Of a stretch of 64,000 bases of DNA, positions 26,801-38,800 are shown piece by piece. Under the pieces are notes generated by a model. It saw nothing but the letters and a program-made list of their open reading frames with translations, ran no database searches and was not told the DNA's origin. Both the position numbers and the translations under genes were made by a program. The first letter of the stretch is position 1, and each line of letters begins with the position of its first letter. The stretch is taken from contig NZ_AP027144.1 of NCBI RefSeq assembly GCF_027925385.1, forward strand, positions 62,001 to 126,000, in the 5' to 3' direction. The stretch comes from Methylocystis iwaonis. Lineage in GTDB: Bacteria > Pseudomonadota > Alphaproteobacteria > Rhizobiales > Beijerinckiaceae.

Positions 26801-29206
26801 TCACCATTTGAAGCTCAGCGCTCCCACTGCCGTGAACGGACGAGCGGGAATCCTGAATTTGGGCGCCGTGTTGTAGTTGAACGTATCGTCGACAGCGTCG
26901 AAGTAACGTACATTGTTGATGTTTTGCAGGTTGAGCTGCGCCGTTACCCTGTGTCCGTAGAGTTCCGCCGTGTAGCTGGCGAATCCGTCGAGCCGCGCAA
27001 AACCGGGCATAACGAACGTATTCTGGAGATCGCCCCACCAATTGGTGGAGGCTGTCACGCCGCCGCCGGCGCGAAAGCCAAGACCGTTGTCCCCGAAGTC
27101 GTAAGTGAGAAACAGCTTGCCGCTGTGACGAGGCGCGAATTCGAGATGGTTGCCGAGAAAGCCGCCTTGTGCGCCGAACACCGCACTATCAAGAAGACCG
27201 AATGGATTCAGCCGGTTCGGCGCATTGTCGTCTATCACCTTCGCGTTAATATAGGCGTAGTTGGCGATAACCGTCATGCGATCCGTCAGCGCGCCGATCA
27301 AATCGAACTCGACGCCGCGGCTGCGCTGCAGACCTGCAAGCTGTGACACTCCAACTGTTCCGAGTAGCGCAGTTGCGACGTTGGATTTCGTGATCTGGTA
27401 GAATGCAAGCGTGGCGAGCAGGCCGGGAAGCGGCTGCGCCTTGAAGCCGACTTCCCATTGCAGGGCACGCTCCGGCGGGAGGGCGACGCTTTTGGCGTCG
27501 AAAGCGGCCTGTGGGCCGAAAGATCTGGAATAGCTGGCGTAGGCGCTGAGTTCGGGCAGAATGTCGAAGACGGCGCCGACGCGCGGGCTCCAGCCGGTAG
27601 AGATGGTGGTTGGCTGACGAAGGCGAGCCGCGATCGCCAGTTCCTTGTCGGACGCCAGAACCGGGAACAGATCGAAGTTGGATCGCGACTTGCCTCTCGT
27701 TAGGTCAGCTATGTCGTAGCGCGCGCCGATCATCAGATGCAGCCGGTCGAACCAGGTAATATAATCCTGAACGTACATTCCTTTCTGACGCGCCACGACC
27801 GAGGAGCTGGACTTGTAGCCGCGCCCGATGACTGAGTCATAGAACGCCGAGTTCGGCACGGTTCCGTAAACGGGGGCGTAGATGTTGATCGGATAATTAT
27901 CGAACCCAAAATTATAGACATAGTCGTAACCTAGATTCGCGTAATCCAGCCCGAACAGAAAATTGTGCTTGGCGCCGAGCGCCTCGAACTTGCCGCTGAG
28001 GTCGATATTTGTCGAAAGATTGTACCTTTTAAAGTCCTGAAACTGCGTTTGCCTGTTCATCTGAAAAAACTGCTCGGGGTTGAAGCTCGTGTCGTAAGCA
28101 AACTGGCCAAAGCCCGCGTTCGACAACATGTTCGAGGCAGAGCGACTGTCCTGATAGAGAAAACGATTGGTCACCTTCCAGTCTTCGTTGAGATTCTGTC
28201 GGAAGTTATAGCTGACGAGATATCGATCGAAAGTGTCCTTCGGGTCGTTCGCCTCCTGGAACGAACGCGTGTGCGGGAGTGGCGCGATCAGGGGGCCAAA
28301 AAGCGAGCCGCTCGGAAGTCCGAGATCCTGCTGTATCCTGGAGGTCAGGAGTTCGGCCTCGGCCGTGAACTCTGTCCAGGCCGACGGGCTATAACGCACG
28401 ACCGGGGCGAGAAACGCACTGCGTCCACCCTGAAACTGGCGAAACGAGCCATTATTCTGATAAGCGCCCGACACCCGGTAGGCGAGGCCGGGAACCTCGG
28501 CGATGGGCGCCGAGACATCCCACTGAGTTCTGTAGTGATCATAGGAGCCGACCTGCTGGTCGACGCGATAGAGCGGCTCATCAAGCGGCTGCTTGGTGAC
28601 GATATTGATGACGCCGCCAGGATCCGCTCTGCCGAAAAGTATCGACGAGGGGCCCTTGAGCACCTCGACGCGCTCGACATTGGCGGTGTCCACAAGCATT
28701 GGCATACTGGTAAATTGCGACAAGGACAGCGCATTTCTGAATATGAAGTTCTGCCTGAATCCACGTATATGGAACTGCGCGCCGAGGCCCTCGAGATTGT
28801 TCGAGAGCACGCCGCTGGCATTGCTGACCGCGTCCTTGAGGTTTGTCACCTGTTGATCGACCAGCACCTGCCTGGGGATCACTTCGATCGATTGAGGAAT
28901 CTCCTTGATCGGAACGTCCATCTTGGTCGCCGAATCGGCATTGCGAACGATATAGGCCTCGGTCGGCGTTTTCGGCTCGAGCCGCGGGCCGGACGTATTG
29001 AGCGGAACTGCCGTCGAAGGCTGCCCGACCGAACCGACCGAAGCAGCTTGGCCGCGTTGCGCTGGCGTGCGTGCAGCCGCCGCACGTCGCTGGCCGCCCA
29101 CGTCGATCGTGGGCAGGGACTGCTGGGCGACGGCCCAGGTGGAGAACGCAAGAGTGAGCGCGCCGGCGGAAACGCCGCGCGTGAAGACCCTGAGAAGCAT
29201 AGCCAT
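26801..29206 (-). CDS. TonB-dependent siderophore receptor (NRPS locus)
   Basis: An 801-residue outer-membrane receptor of the FhuE/FpvA class. It has a signal peptide (about residues 1-27 ending AVAQQ), a candidate TonB box LPTIDVGG, and no STN signalling domain. The plug is clear: MDVPIKEIPQSIEVIPRQVL, VERVEVLKGPSSILFGRADP and GGVINIVTKQPL. The barrel ends with TAVGALSFKW, Trp being a normal aromatic terminus. It sits downstream of the NRPS and the small Cys-rich gene, upstream of PepSY. It is the natural receptor for the metal complex of the NRPS product (inference). It is not a close copy of the receptor at 12608-14806. Confidence 0.92.
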   Translation of the reverse strand: MAMLLRVFTRGVSAGALTLAFSTWAVAQQSLPTIDVGGQRRAAAARTPAQRGQAASVGSVGQPSTAVPLNTSGPRLEPKTPTEAYIVRNADSATKMDVPIKEIPQSIEVIPRQVLVDQQVTNLKDAVSNASGVLSNNLEGLGAQFHIRGFRQNFIFRNALSLSQFTSMPMLVDTANVERVEVLKGPSSILFGRADPGGVINIVTKQPLDEPLYRVDQQVGSYDHYRTQWDVSAPIAEVPGLAYRVSGAYQNNGSFRQFQGGRSAFLAPVVRYSPSAWTEFTAEAELLTSRIQQDLGLPSGSLFGPLIAPLPHTRSFQEANDPKDTFDRYLVSYNFRQNLNEDWKVTNRFLYQDSRSASNMLSNAGFGQFAYDTSFNPEQFFQMNRQTQFQDFKRYNLSTNIDLSGKFEALGAKHNFLFGLDYANLGYDYVYNFGFDNYPINIYAPVYGTVPNSAFYDSVIGRGYKSSSSVVARQKGMYVQDYITWFDRLHLMIGARYDIADLTRGKSRSNFDLFPVLASDKELAIAARLRQPTTISTGWSPRVGAVFDILPELSAYASYSRSFGPQAAFDAKSVALPPERALQWEVGFKAQPLPGLLATLAFYQITKSNVATALLGTVGVSQLAGLQRSRGVEFDLIGALTDRMTVIANYAYINAKVIDDNAPNRLNPFGLLDSAVFGAQGGFLGNHLEFAPRHSGKLFLTYDFGDNGLGFRAGGGVTASTNWWGDLQNTFVMPGFARLDGFASYTAELYGHRVTAQLNLQNINNVRYFDAVDDTFNYNTAPKFRIPARPFTAVGALSFKW

Positions 29207-29279
29207 ATTCCTGATGCGGCGTTTGAGCCGCTAATATCTCAATGGGAGCGAGGCGCACGGCCTCGAACGGCGATGAGAG

Positions 29280-29714
29280 TCAGGAGGTACGAGGAGGGGC
29301 CAGCGCGGACCAGGAACTCAGCCAGCCAGTACGCTCAACGTCAGCAATACGAGTATCGTCAAAGATTCTGGGAACGGCAGGCTGATGATTTGAATAGGCT
29401 TGGTCGTCAATCCGTTTCGAGCGGGTGGGAGCCAAAAATTGGTCATCATCGCCGCCATGATGAAAAACACAGCATAGCGCAATTTGTTTACCTGCTGGAG
29501 GCGTCGATTTATCTGCAATGTCAATCGCCGAGCAGTTTGACAAGGGTTGTGACAACGACGAGTCAATCTGAGCGTGCGCCGAACCTGCTGGAAGATGTGA
29601 GAAGCAAAACCCGGCAAGCACCTGCAGAACGAATAGCCAAGCAGCCGCGCCGACGGCGAGCCGACTGGTCCAGTTCCCAGCCACCCCACGGGCCCGAATC
29701 GTCTTGGATGCCAC
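29280..29714 (-). CDS. small secreted Cys/His protein, DUF2946-like
   Basis: A 144-residue protein starting with GTG at 29714 behind an AGGAAAG site. It has a TM/signal segment (GAAAWLFVLQVLAGFCFSHL), a central metal-ligand-like patch LCCVFHHGGDDD, and the C-terminus GWLSSWSALAPPRTS, typical of DUF2946 proteins. Function is unknown; genes of this type are often found next to TonB receptors. It lies between the NRPS and its receptor in the same orientation, and has a possible paralogue at 18152-18508. Confidence 0.65.
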   Translation of the reverse strand: MASKTIRARGVAGNWTSRLAVGAAAWLFVLQVLAGFCFSHLPAGSAHAQIDSSLSQPLSNCSAIDIADKSTPPAGKQIALCCVFHHGGDDDQFLAPTRSKRIDDQAYSNHQPAVPRIFDDTRIADVERTGWLSSWSALAPPRTS

Positions 29715-29872
29715 CTTTCCTACCCCTGTGGTCGAATCTGGGAAGCGAGATTCACCGCGGCTCCGACGATGAAATCGTCGTCGAAACTACGGTAAAGTTC
29801 AAGAATTGAATCGAGCATTACGGAACCGAACTGCCACACTGTTGCAAAATTGTTACTCAGCCGCGTATCAAA

Positions 29873-32800
29873 TCATTCCAGCATTGCTTCATGTTTCGCC
29901 GATGAGGCGTCGGCCGCGTGGCCACGCCAGATGGCGGTCAATGCATCTCGAATTTGCGCATGCAAGATCGGGTCCGACACGATCGAGGTATGGTCGCCGG
30001 CTACGATCTGAAATTTCAGACCGCTTTGCGTAATCTGAGACCACTCGGATTTTGTCGTTACGTCGGCCTTAAGCGACTGCTGTGCTGCCCAATAATGGAT
30101 GGGCGCCCGAATTTTTTTTAGATCGTGTTCGCAAATCATTCTGATGGCGTTCACGGTATCCGTGTAAATGAAATCAATTAACTCGCTGGATACCCCTTGC
30201 CAGTAGCCCCGTTCTTGACCCCAGACCGCGATGTATCGGACTTGTTCCTTGGCCGATAACCGATCAGACATAGCCAAGAGATGCTTGCGATCTTCGTCCG
30301 TCAAGAGTTCATCCGGATTCTTGCCTTCCAATATAGCAAATTCTCTAAAACCGTCCAGAACGGCGGTCGGACCGTTTGCAATATCGACACCACCGCCAAA
30401 GCTAGGAAAATCAAGAAATGAATCGATTACCCCAACGAAAGCAACTTTTTTGCCGAGCGCTTCCAACTTCTCCGCGATTGCAACTGCTGTAACGCCAGCG
30501 CTGCTCCAGCCCAGTAGAAAATAAGGCCCTTGAGGCTGATAGTCACGAATCTGGCGAACGTAGCATTCAGCCATTTTCTCAATCGATTCGTCGATATGTC
30601 GATCATCAAATATGCGACGCGATTGAATGCCGTTAACCGGTGCGAGCCCCTGCAGCGAATCCGCGAACGCCTGATAACGAATTGGCGACCCTCCCGCAGG
30701 GTGAATGCAATAGATCGGCGGATTTTCTCCCCCCTTACACAGCGGAACAACGAGAGATCGATTATCGTTTTGATGACCGGAGATCATCTCCGCAAGCTCT
30801 CTCGCCGTTGGCGCTTGAAAGATCGCCATAGTGGGCAAGTCTCCGCTGATCTTGCGCCGAATTCCATCGATCAGCTTTATTGCTGTCAGCGAATGACCGC
30901 CGAGTTCGAAGAAGTTGTCATCGACTCCTATTGATTCCAGACCAAGAACATTCTTGAATTCCTTTAGGAGCAGCCACTCCGTGGTGGTTCGTGGCGCGAC
31001 ATAGGCCCGCGTCCCCTGCGCATCGAAATCCGGCGCGGGCAGCGCCTTGCGGTCGACCTTGCCATTGGGCGTCAGCGGCAACGCTTCGAGAAACATAAAA
31101 GCCGACGGGATCATATAGTCGGGCAGTCCGCTCATCAGCGACCCGCGTAGCTGCTCAATGTTCGGTTCGGCCCCATCTTTGCCGACAATATAAGCCACAA
31201 TCCGCTTGTCGCCCGGCGCGTCTTCTTGCGCCAGCGCCACAGCGTCGCGCACCGTCTCCAGGCGCCCCAACGCGGCCTCGATCTCGCCAAGCTCAATCCG
31301 GAAGCCCCGGATCTTCACCTGGAAATCGTTGCGGCCCAAAAACTCAATATAGCCGTCCGACCGCCAGCGTCCCAGATCACCGGTGCGATACATCCGTCCG
31401 CCAGCCTCTCCCGAAAACGGGTCTTCAACAAAACGCTCCGCCGTAAGATCCGGACGGTTCAAATAGCCCCGAGCAACTCCCGCGCCGCCTATGTAGATCT
31501 CCCCATAAGCTCCGATCGGACAGGGCTCGCCAAGCGCGTCCAATATATAGATTCGCGTATTCGAGATCGGCCGGCCAATAGTTTCAATGAATCCTGCATC
31601 TCGCGTCATTCGCAACCATGTCGAGTAAGTTGTTGTTTCTGATGGGCCATAAAGGTTGACGACGTATTTGATCCTCGTTGTTCCAAAGATACGCTCGACT
31701 AAATCGGCACTCAAAGGCTCTCCCGCCAAGTTAATAGTCATTGTTGATTCGGGCATCGAACGCGCCTCCAGCAAAGCTTTTGCTGCCGACGGTACCGTAT
31801 TGATAATAGTTGCTTGCAAATTCACGCGCGTCAACTCGACTGTATCTCTTACTAATAAGATTGTTGAGCCACAACTAAGTGCAGTAAAGCACTCATACAC
31901 AGATAAGTCGAAATTTATTGAAGTCCCAAAAAGAATTTTAGAGCGTTCTTCGTGAGAAAACTCCGTTAGCGACCAGGAGAGCAAGTTAACAGCATTCTTA
32001 TGCTCTACCATGACGCCTTTTGGTTTACCTGTCGATCCTGAGGTGTAGATGACATAAGCGAGGTTTTGGGGACGCGCGAGATTTTTGGGATTGTCCGCGC
32101 GGTTTGCGGCGATGGACGGCCAGTCGGCGTCGAGGCGCAGCGTCCTGGCGACCTCCGGCAGACGCTGGCGCAGGTGATCTTGCGTCAGCGTCAAGAGCGG
32201 TCGCGCGTCGGCGAGCATGAACGCAAGCCGATCGGCCGGATAATCGGGATCGAGCGGCAGATAGGCGCCGCCGGCCTTCAACACGCCGAGCAGGCCGACG
32301 ATCATCTCCAGCGAGCGCTCGACGCAGACGCCAACCAGCGTCTCGGGGCCAACCCCAAGTCGACGCAGATGATGCGCCAACTGATTGGCCCTGGCGTTCA
32401 AGTCGCCATAGGTCAAACTTTGGTCTTCGAACACGACCGCAACAGCTTCAGGCGTCTTCGCCGCCTGCGCCTCGAACAGATCGTGAATGCAGCTATCCTT
32501 CGGATAGTCGGCGGCCGTGTCATTCCATTCGACAAGAAGCTGATGACGCTCCGCTTCGCTCAGCACATCGATTGTCAGAGCCGGCCTCTCGGGAGCCGTT
32601 TCAAGAGCCGCCACAAGGCCTTCGAGCGCGGTCTGCATATAGCCGCAAACGACACTCGGATCGAGTGGATGCTGCGTCTGCGCTTCCAGGCGGAAACCGT
32701 CCCCAAAGTCGTCAACCGACAGCGTTAAGGGATAGTTGGTGCGTTCTTGGGCGTAGAGTTCGGTTACGCCTTCGAACGCCGTTGACGATTCCGTCTCCGG

Positions 32801-35800
32801 CGCGCTGTGGCGATAGTTCAGCAACGCCGAGAACAAGGGGGCCGGCGCTTCGATGCCGCTGCAGCGCTGCGCCAACGCCAACGGAGCATGTTCGTGCCGC
32901 AAAAGCGTCGTCAAACGATCTTGCACGAGGCGCGCGCTGTCCCTGACGCTCTCCTGACCAACCCGCACGCGGATCGGCAGCGTGTTGATGAACAAGCCGA
33001 TGGCCCGGTCCGCCCCCTCGCCGCCATGCATGCGGCCGAACAGAACCGTGCCGAACACCACGTCGTTGCGCCCCGAAACGCGCGCCAGAACTTGCGCAAA
33101 GGCCAGATGCCACAAGCTCGCAACGCTCACGCCAAACGCGCGCGCTGCAGTGCGCGCGCGCCGCGCCAGCGCCAAGTCGACATCTAGCCGAGCTTCCTCG
33201 ACGCCAGAGCCGTCGCCCCACACGTCCAATAACCCGAACGGCGTGGTCGGCTCCGTCACGTCGCCAAGCATCGCATTGAAAAACGCTTCATGCTCCGCTT
33301 GGCTCACGCCAAGACGCGCTAGCGCAACAAAATCCCGGAATGGCGTCGGCGCTGGCAAAGAGTCGCTCCGCCCGGAAAGCTGCGCCTCCGCTTCTTCCTT
33401 TAGAATTTCAAAGGTAGAATGGTCAAAAATGAATTGATGCGCCAGAAGCAATAGCAGCCAGCGGTCGTTGACCGTGTCGTAAGCCCAGAACACTCGCATC
33501 ATCGGCGCCTTCCGGACGTCAAGACGGAACTGACGCGGATTGAAGCGCTCAAGTAGTTGTTGGGCGACATCGCCCGCCCTCGGACCGAATTGCACTTCCT
33601 CAATAATCAGTGCAGCCTTGCGCAACACCACCTGAACCGGTTCGCGCAATCCTTCCCACATCACGGCCGTACGCAAGATGTCGTGTCGGGCGATCACCGC
33701 CTGTAGCGTCTGACAGAAACCCTCAAGCCGCGCCTGCGTATCGAACCCAAGCAGGACGGGGACTATGTAAGGATCGCCTTTTTCCGCCATGAGATGATGG
33801 AAGAGTATACCCTCCTGCAGCGGGGTCAGCGGATAGATGTCCTGCACGTTTGTCGCGCCGCCCGGAACCGCCGCGACAATGCGGTCGATCTCCGCTTGAG
33901 TAAGATCCGCCAGCGTTAGCATCTCGGGCGTGATCGCGTCGCAGCCAGCAGGAATGAGATTGGGCGGAACGACGATCGCGCTTTCCCGTCCGACGACGAC
34001 GGCCAGTCCAGCTGGCGTCGGCTGGACGAAGAGCGAGCGCACATCGCTGCGCAATCCTTCACGCCGCATCTTCTCGATCAGGGTCATCGCCAACAGCGAA
34101 TGTCCGCCGAGTTCGAAGAAATTGTCGTTGACGCCGACCCGTTCGAGCCGAAGAACGTCTGCCCAGATGCGGCACAGCGCCGCCTCGATCGGCGTGCGCG
34201 GCGCGACATAGGCGCGCGCCGCCAGCGCGTCGAGGTCGGGTTCGGGCAACGCCTTGCGGTCGATCTTGCCGTTGGGCGTCAGCGGCAGGGCGTCGAGGAA
34301 GACGAAAGCCGACGGGACCATATAGTCCGGCAGGTCGCGCGTCAGCGACGCGCGCAGCTGCGCAACGCTCGGTTCCGCTCCGCCCTCGCCGACGACATAA
34401 GCCACAATCCGCTTGTCGCCCGGCGAATCCTCCCGCGCCAGCGCCACCGCTTCACGCACGGCCTCCAGGCGCCCCAGCGCCGCCTCGATCTCGCCAAGCT
34501 CAATCCGGAAGCCCCGGATCTTAACCTGATGATCGGTGCGGCCAAGGTATTCGATGTTCCCGTCCTGACGGTAGCGCGCCAGATCGCCCGTGCGATAAAG
34601 TCGCTGCCCGGGAGCACCAAACGGATTGGGGACAAATCGTTCCGCCGTGAGGTCGGGCCGGTCAAGATAGCCACGCGCGAGACCCGCCCCGCCAATGTAG
34701 AGCTCTCCAGAAACGCCAACCGGAACAGGCTCAAGAGACCCGTCAAGAAGATATATTTGCGTGTTCGATATCGGGCGGCCAATCGGAACGGAAACCGCCT
34801 TTTCCTCCCGGCTCTCACATTGGTGTACCGTACTCCAAACGGAGCACTCAGTCGGTCCATATTCATTGTAAAGCCTGACATGCGCGAGCTCACTAAAATG
34901 CCGGAACACCAGATCGCTTTTGCACTCCTCGCCAGCAACGATGCAGACTTGCAAACTAGAACCGCTATGAGGCCCGAGAGATTCCAAAAATGCGGAGAAT
35001 AAAGAAGGAAGACATAGCAAATGCGTTATCTGTCGCTCGGCAACCAATTGCGCAAGTGCACGCGGATCGCGGCGTCTTTCTTCCGAGGTGATATGCAGCG
35101 CTCCGCCTTGACAAAGAGTTCCGAATAGTCCCGCGACGGAGCTGTCGAAGGCGAATGACGAGATCAGCAGAAAGTTTTGAACGGAAGCGCCGTAATAATG
35201 AGAACGGGAAGACGTGGACGCAACAACACTGCTATGTGAAATCGGCACCCCCTTAGCGCGCCCAGTGGAACCTGACGTATAAATCACGTAGGCCGTATTT
35301 TGTCCGTTTGCCCGTCGCGGCGGCGCCGATCTTGGAAGTGACCCAAGCTGAAGTGAGTCGATTCCCATGGCGACATTTGGATCTGGCAAATGGGCGAGGC
35401 TGCCGGCAACCTCTTCCGAGGCCAGAATCAACTTTAGGTTGGCGTCCTTCAATATGTATCTGGTACGCTCTAAAGGGTACAATGGGTCGATTGGAACGTA
35501 TCCGCCATCGGCCTTGAGGATACCAAGAATTGCGATAACGAAGTCGGCTGATGGCGTCATGGACACGCCAACCAGCGACTCGGGCCCAACGCCAAGACGA
35601 CGTAGATGATGCGCCAGTTGATTGGCTCGGGCGTTCAGTTCGCCATAGGTCAGACTTTGCTCCTCGAACACGACCGCGACAGCTTGAGGTGTTTTCGCCA
35701 CCTGCGCCTCGAACAGTTCGTGAATGCAACCATCCTTCGGATAATCTGCCGCCGTATCATTCCATTCGACGAGAAGTTTATGGCGCTCCGCTTCGCTCAG

Positions 35801-38800
35801 CACATCGATTGTCAGCGCCGGCGACTCGGGCGCCGTTTCAAGAGCCGTGACAAGGCCTGTAAGCGCGGCCTGTATATAGGCGCAGACTGCATTGGGATCG
35901 ACCGAGCATCGAGTTTGGACATTCAAGCCGAAACCGTCGCCAAAATCGTCGACCGAAACATCAAACGGATAGTTGGTTCGCTCGTCCCAATAAAGTTCGG
36001 TAGCACCTTCCAGCCCCTGCGAGGCGAGCATAGACGCTCCCTCATGCGCGCTGTGGCGATAGTTCAGCAACGCCGAGAACAAGGGGGCCGGCGCTTCGAT
36101 GCCGCTGCAACGCTGCGCCAACGCCAAAGACGCGTGCTCGTGCCGCAGCAAAGCTGTCAAGCGATCATGCATGCCGCGTGCGCTTTCCCCGACGCTTTCC
36201 TGTCCGATCCGCACGCGGATCGGCAGCGTATTGAGGAACATCCCAATCGCCCGGTCCGCGCCTGCGCCGCCGTGCATGCGGCCGAACAGAACCGTGCCGA
36301 ACACCACGTCGTTGCGCCCCGAAACGCGCGCCAGCACTTGCGCAAAGGCCAGATGCCACAGGCTCGCAACGCTCACCCCAAGCAGACGCGCGGCCCCACG
36401 AAGGCGTCTCGAGAGACGCGGATCGAGATCGAGCTCGGCCTCCGCGACGCCAGAGCCGTCGCCCCGCACGTCCAATAACCCGAACGGCGTGGTCGGTTCC
36501 GTCACGTCGCCAAGCATCGCATTGAAAAACGCTTCATGCTCCGCCTGACTCACCCCCAGCCGGGCCTGCGCAACAAAATTGCGGAAGGGAATCGGAGGCA
36601 CCAGTTCGTCGGCGCGGCCCACCACATAGGCTGCGATCTCGCCAAGCAGGAATTCCTGAGCCGCATGATCCAGGACCAAGTGGTGGACAAGCAATTGCAA
36701 TACGACTCGGTCGTTTGCCGCATCTTTTGCCCAGAAGACACGAATCATTGGCGCCTGACGAACATCGGCTCTAAATTGGCGAGGACTGAAGCGCTCAAGC
36801 AGTTGTTGCGCAGCATCGCCCGCCGCCCAATCGAGGCTAACTTCCTCCACGGCAAGCGAAGCCTCCCGCCACACAACCTGCATCGGCTCCCGCAAGCCGT
36901 CCCACATCACCGCCGTACGCAATATGTCGTGGCGCGCGATGACTGCCCGCAGTGCGTTGCAAAACGCATCAAGACGTTCGCGGCTATTAAAGGCGAGGAT
37001 AGTTGGGTATAGATATGGATCCCCCTTGGTCGCCATGAGATGATGGAAGAGTATACCTCCCTGCAGCGGGGTCAGCGGATAGATGTCCTGCACGTTTGTT
37101 GCGCCGCCCGGAACCGCCGCGACTATGCGGTCGATCTCCGCTTGAGTAAGATCCGCCAGCGTTAGCATCTCGGGCGTGATCGCGTCGCAGCCAGCAGGAA
37201 TGAGATTGGGCGGAACGACGATCGCGCTTTCCCGTCCGACGACGACGGCCAGTTTAGCTGGCGTCGGCTGGACGAAGAGCGAGCGCACATCGCTGCGCAA
37301 TCCTTCACGCCGCATCTTCTCGATCAGGGTCATCGCCAACAGCGAATGTCCGCCGAGTTCGAAGAAATTGTCGTTGACGCCGACCCGTTCGAGCCGAAGA
37401 ACGTCTGCCCAGATGCGGCACAGCGCCGCCTCGGTCGGCGTGCGCGGCGCGACATAGGCGCGCGCCGCCAGCGCGTCGAGGTCGGGTTCGGGCAACGCCT
37501 TGCGGTCGATCTTGCCGTTGGGCGTCAGCGGCAGGGCGTCGAGGAAGACGAAAGCCGACGGGATCATATAGTCGGGAAGCGTTTGCTGCAGATGGCGCCG
37601 CAGTTCGTCGATCTCAATGGCGCCGGCCTGTGCGACAACATAAGCGACGAGTTGATAAACGCCCGGCGTGGCCGCGCGCGCAATGACAGTTGCGGTTCCA
37701 ACTCCGGGATGGGTCAGAAGAGAGGCGGCGACTTCGTCGGGTTCGATGCGATGGCCGCGGATCTTCACCTGATGATCGACACGGCCAAGGAAGTCGATCA
37801 CGCCGTCATCTCGCCAACGTCCGAGGTCGCCGCTGCGGTAGAGCCGGCTCCCAGGTGGCCCAAAAGGATTGGGCGTAAACGCCGCCGCCGTGAGATCGGG
37901 CCGATGCAAATAGCCGCGACCAACCTGAACGCCGCCAATGCAAATCTCGCTCGCGACGCCGGCCGGCGCCGGCTCCAGCCAGCGGTCGAGCAGATAGATC
38001 TGCGTATTGTCGACCGGCCGTCCGATCGGCACGCTCAGATCATCGCCCGCGGGCGGCGTTTCGATCGGAAAGTAGGAGACATCGTCGGAGCATTCGGCCG
38101 GGCCGTAGGCGTTCAGCAGACGCACCTGCGGATAGCGCGCCATGAAGCGCCGGCACAGTTCCGGTGCGAAGGCTTCGCCGCAAGGCAGCAGCCAGCGCAA
38201 CCCCGCAAGCGGCATCTCATCGTCAAAGGTGAGATCCAGCAGCGCGCGGATCGTCGAGGGCACCGCTTCGAGGATGGTGACGCCGCGAGCGGCGATCTCA
38301 GCGCCGAGGCGTCGCGGATCGCGCGAGATCGCATCGGGGAATATCTCGACGCGCGCGCCGATCGCGAGCGCGGTGAGGAACTGCCACACCGAAATGTCGA
38401 AGCATTGCGACGCCGTCTGGGCGATGACGTCGCTCGTCGTCAAACCCAGCGCAGGAACCTTCGTGATCAAATTATTGAACATTCCGCGATGCTCGACCAT
38501 CGCGCCCTTCGGTTTGCCCGTCGAACCAGAGGTGTAGATGATGAAAGCAAGATTATCGGGGCTGTGACAACGGGGCGGGTTGCTCGTCGCGCCGCGCTTA
38601 TTTTGAAGCGCTTCGAGAGCCAGAAGCTGTGGCTGTTGCTGCTGCGCGGCGTCCGACAGCCCCGACACAATCGTCTGTCCGCGCGCCAGCATGTCGCGCC
38701 CGACAAGCAAAAACGTAGCTCTGCTCTCCTCCAGCACCTGTGCGATGCGACCGTCCGGATGCGCTGGATCGAGCGGCAGATAGGCCCCGCCCGCCTTGAA

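Noticed and set aside
29764..29780. Perfect 7-bp inverted repeat (CGACGAT / ATCGTCG, 3-nt loop) downstream of the NRPS
   Set aside because: It has no T tract on either strand and the downstream genes belong to the same operon; too weak to call a terminator.
27965..29809. A 614-codon plus-strand frame opposite the TonB receptor
   Set aside because: It is antisense to clear TonB-receptor sequence and shows no family motif.
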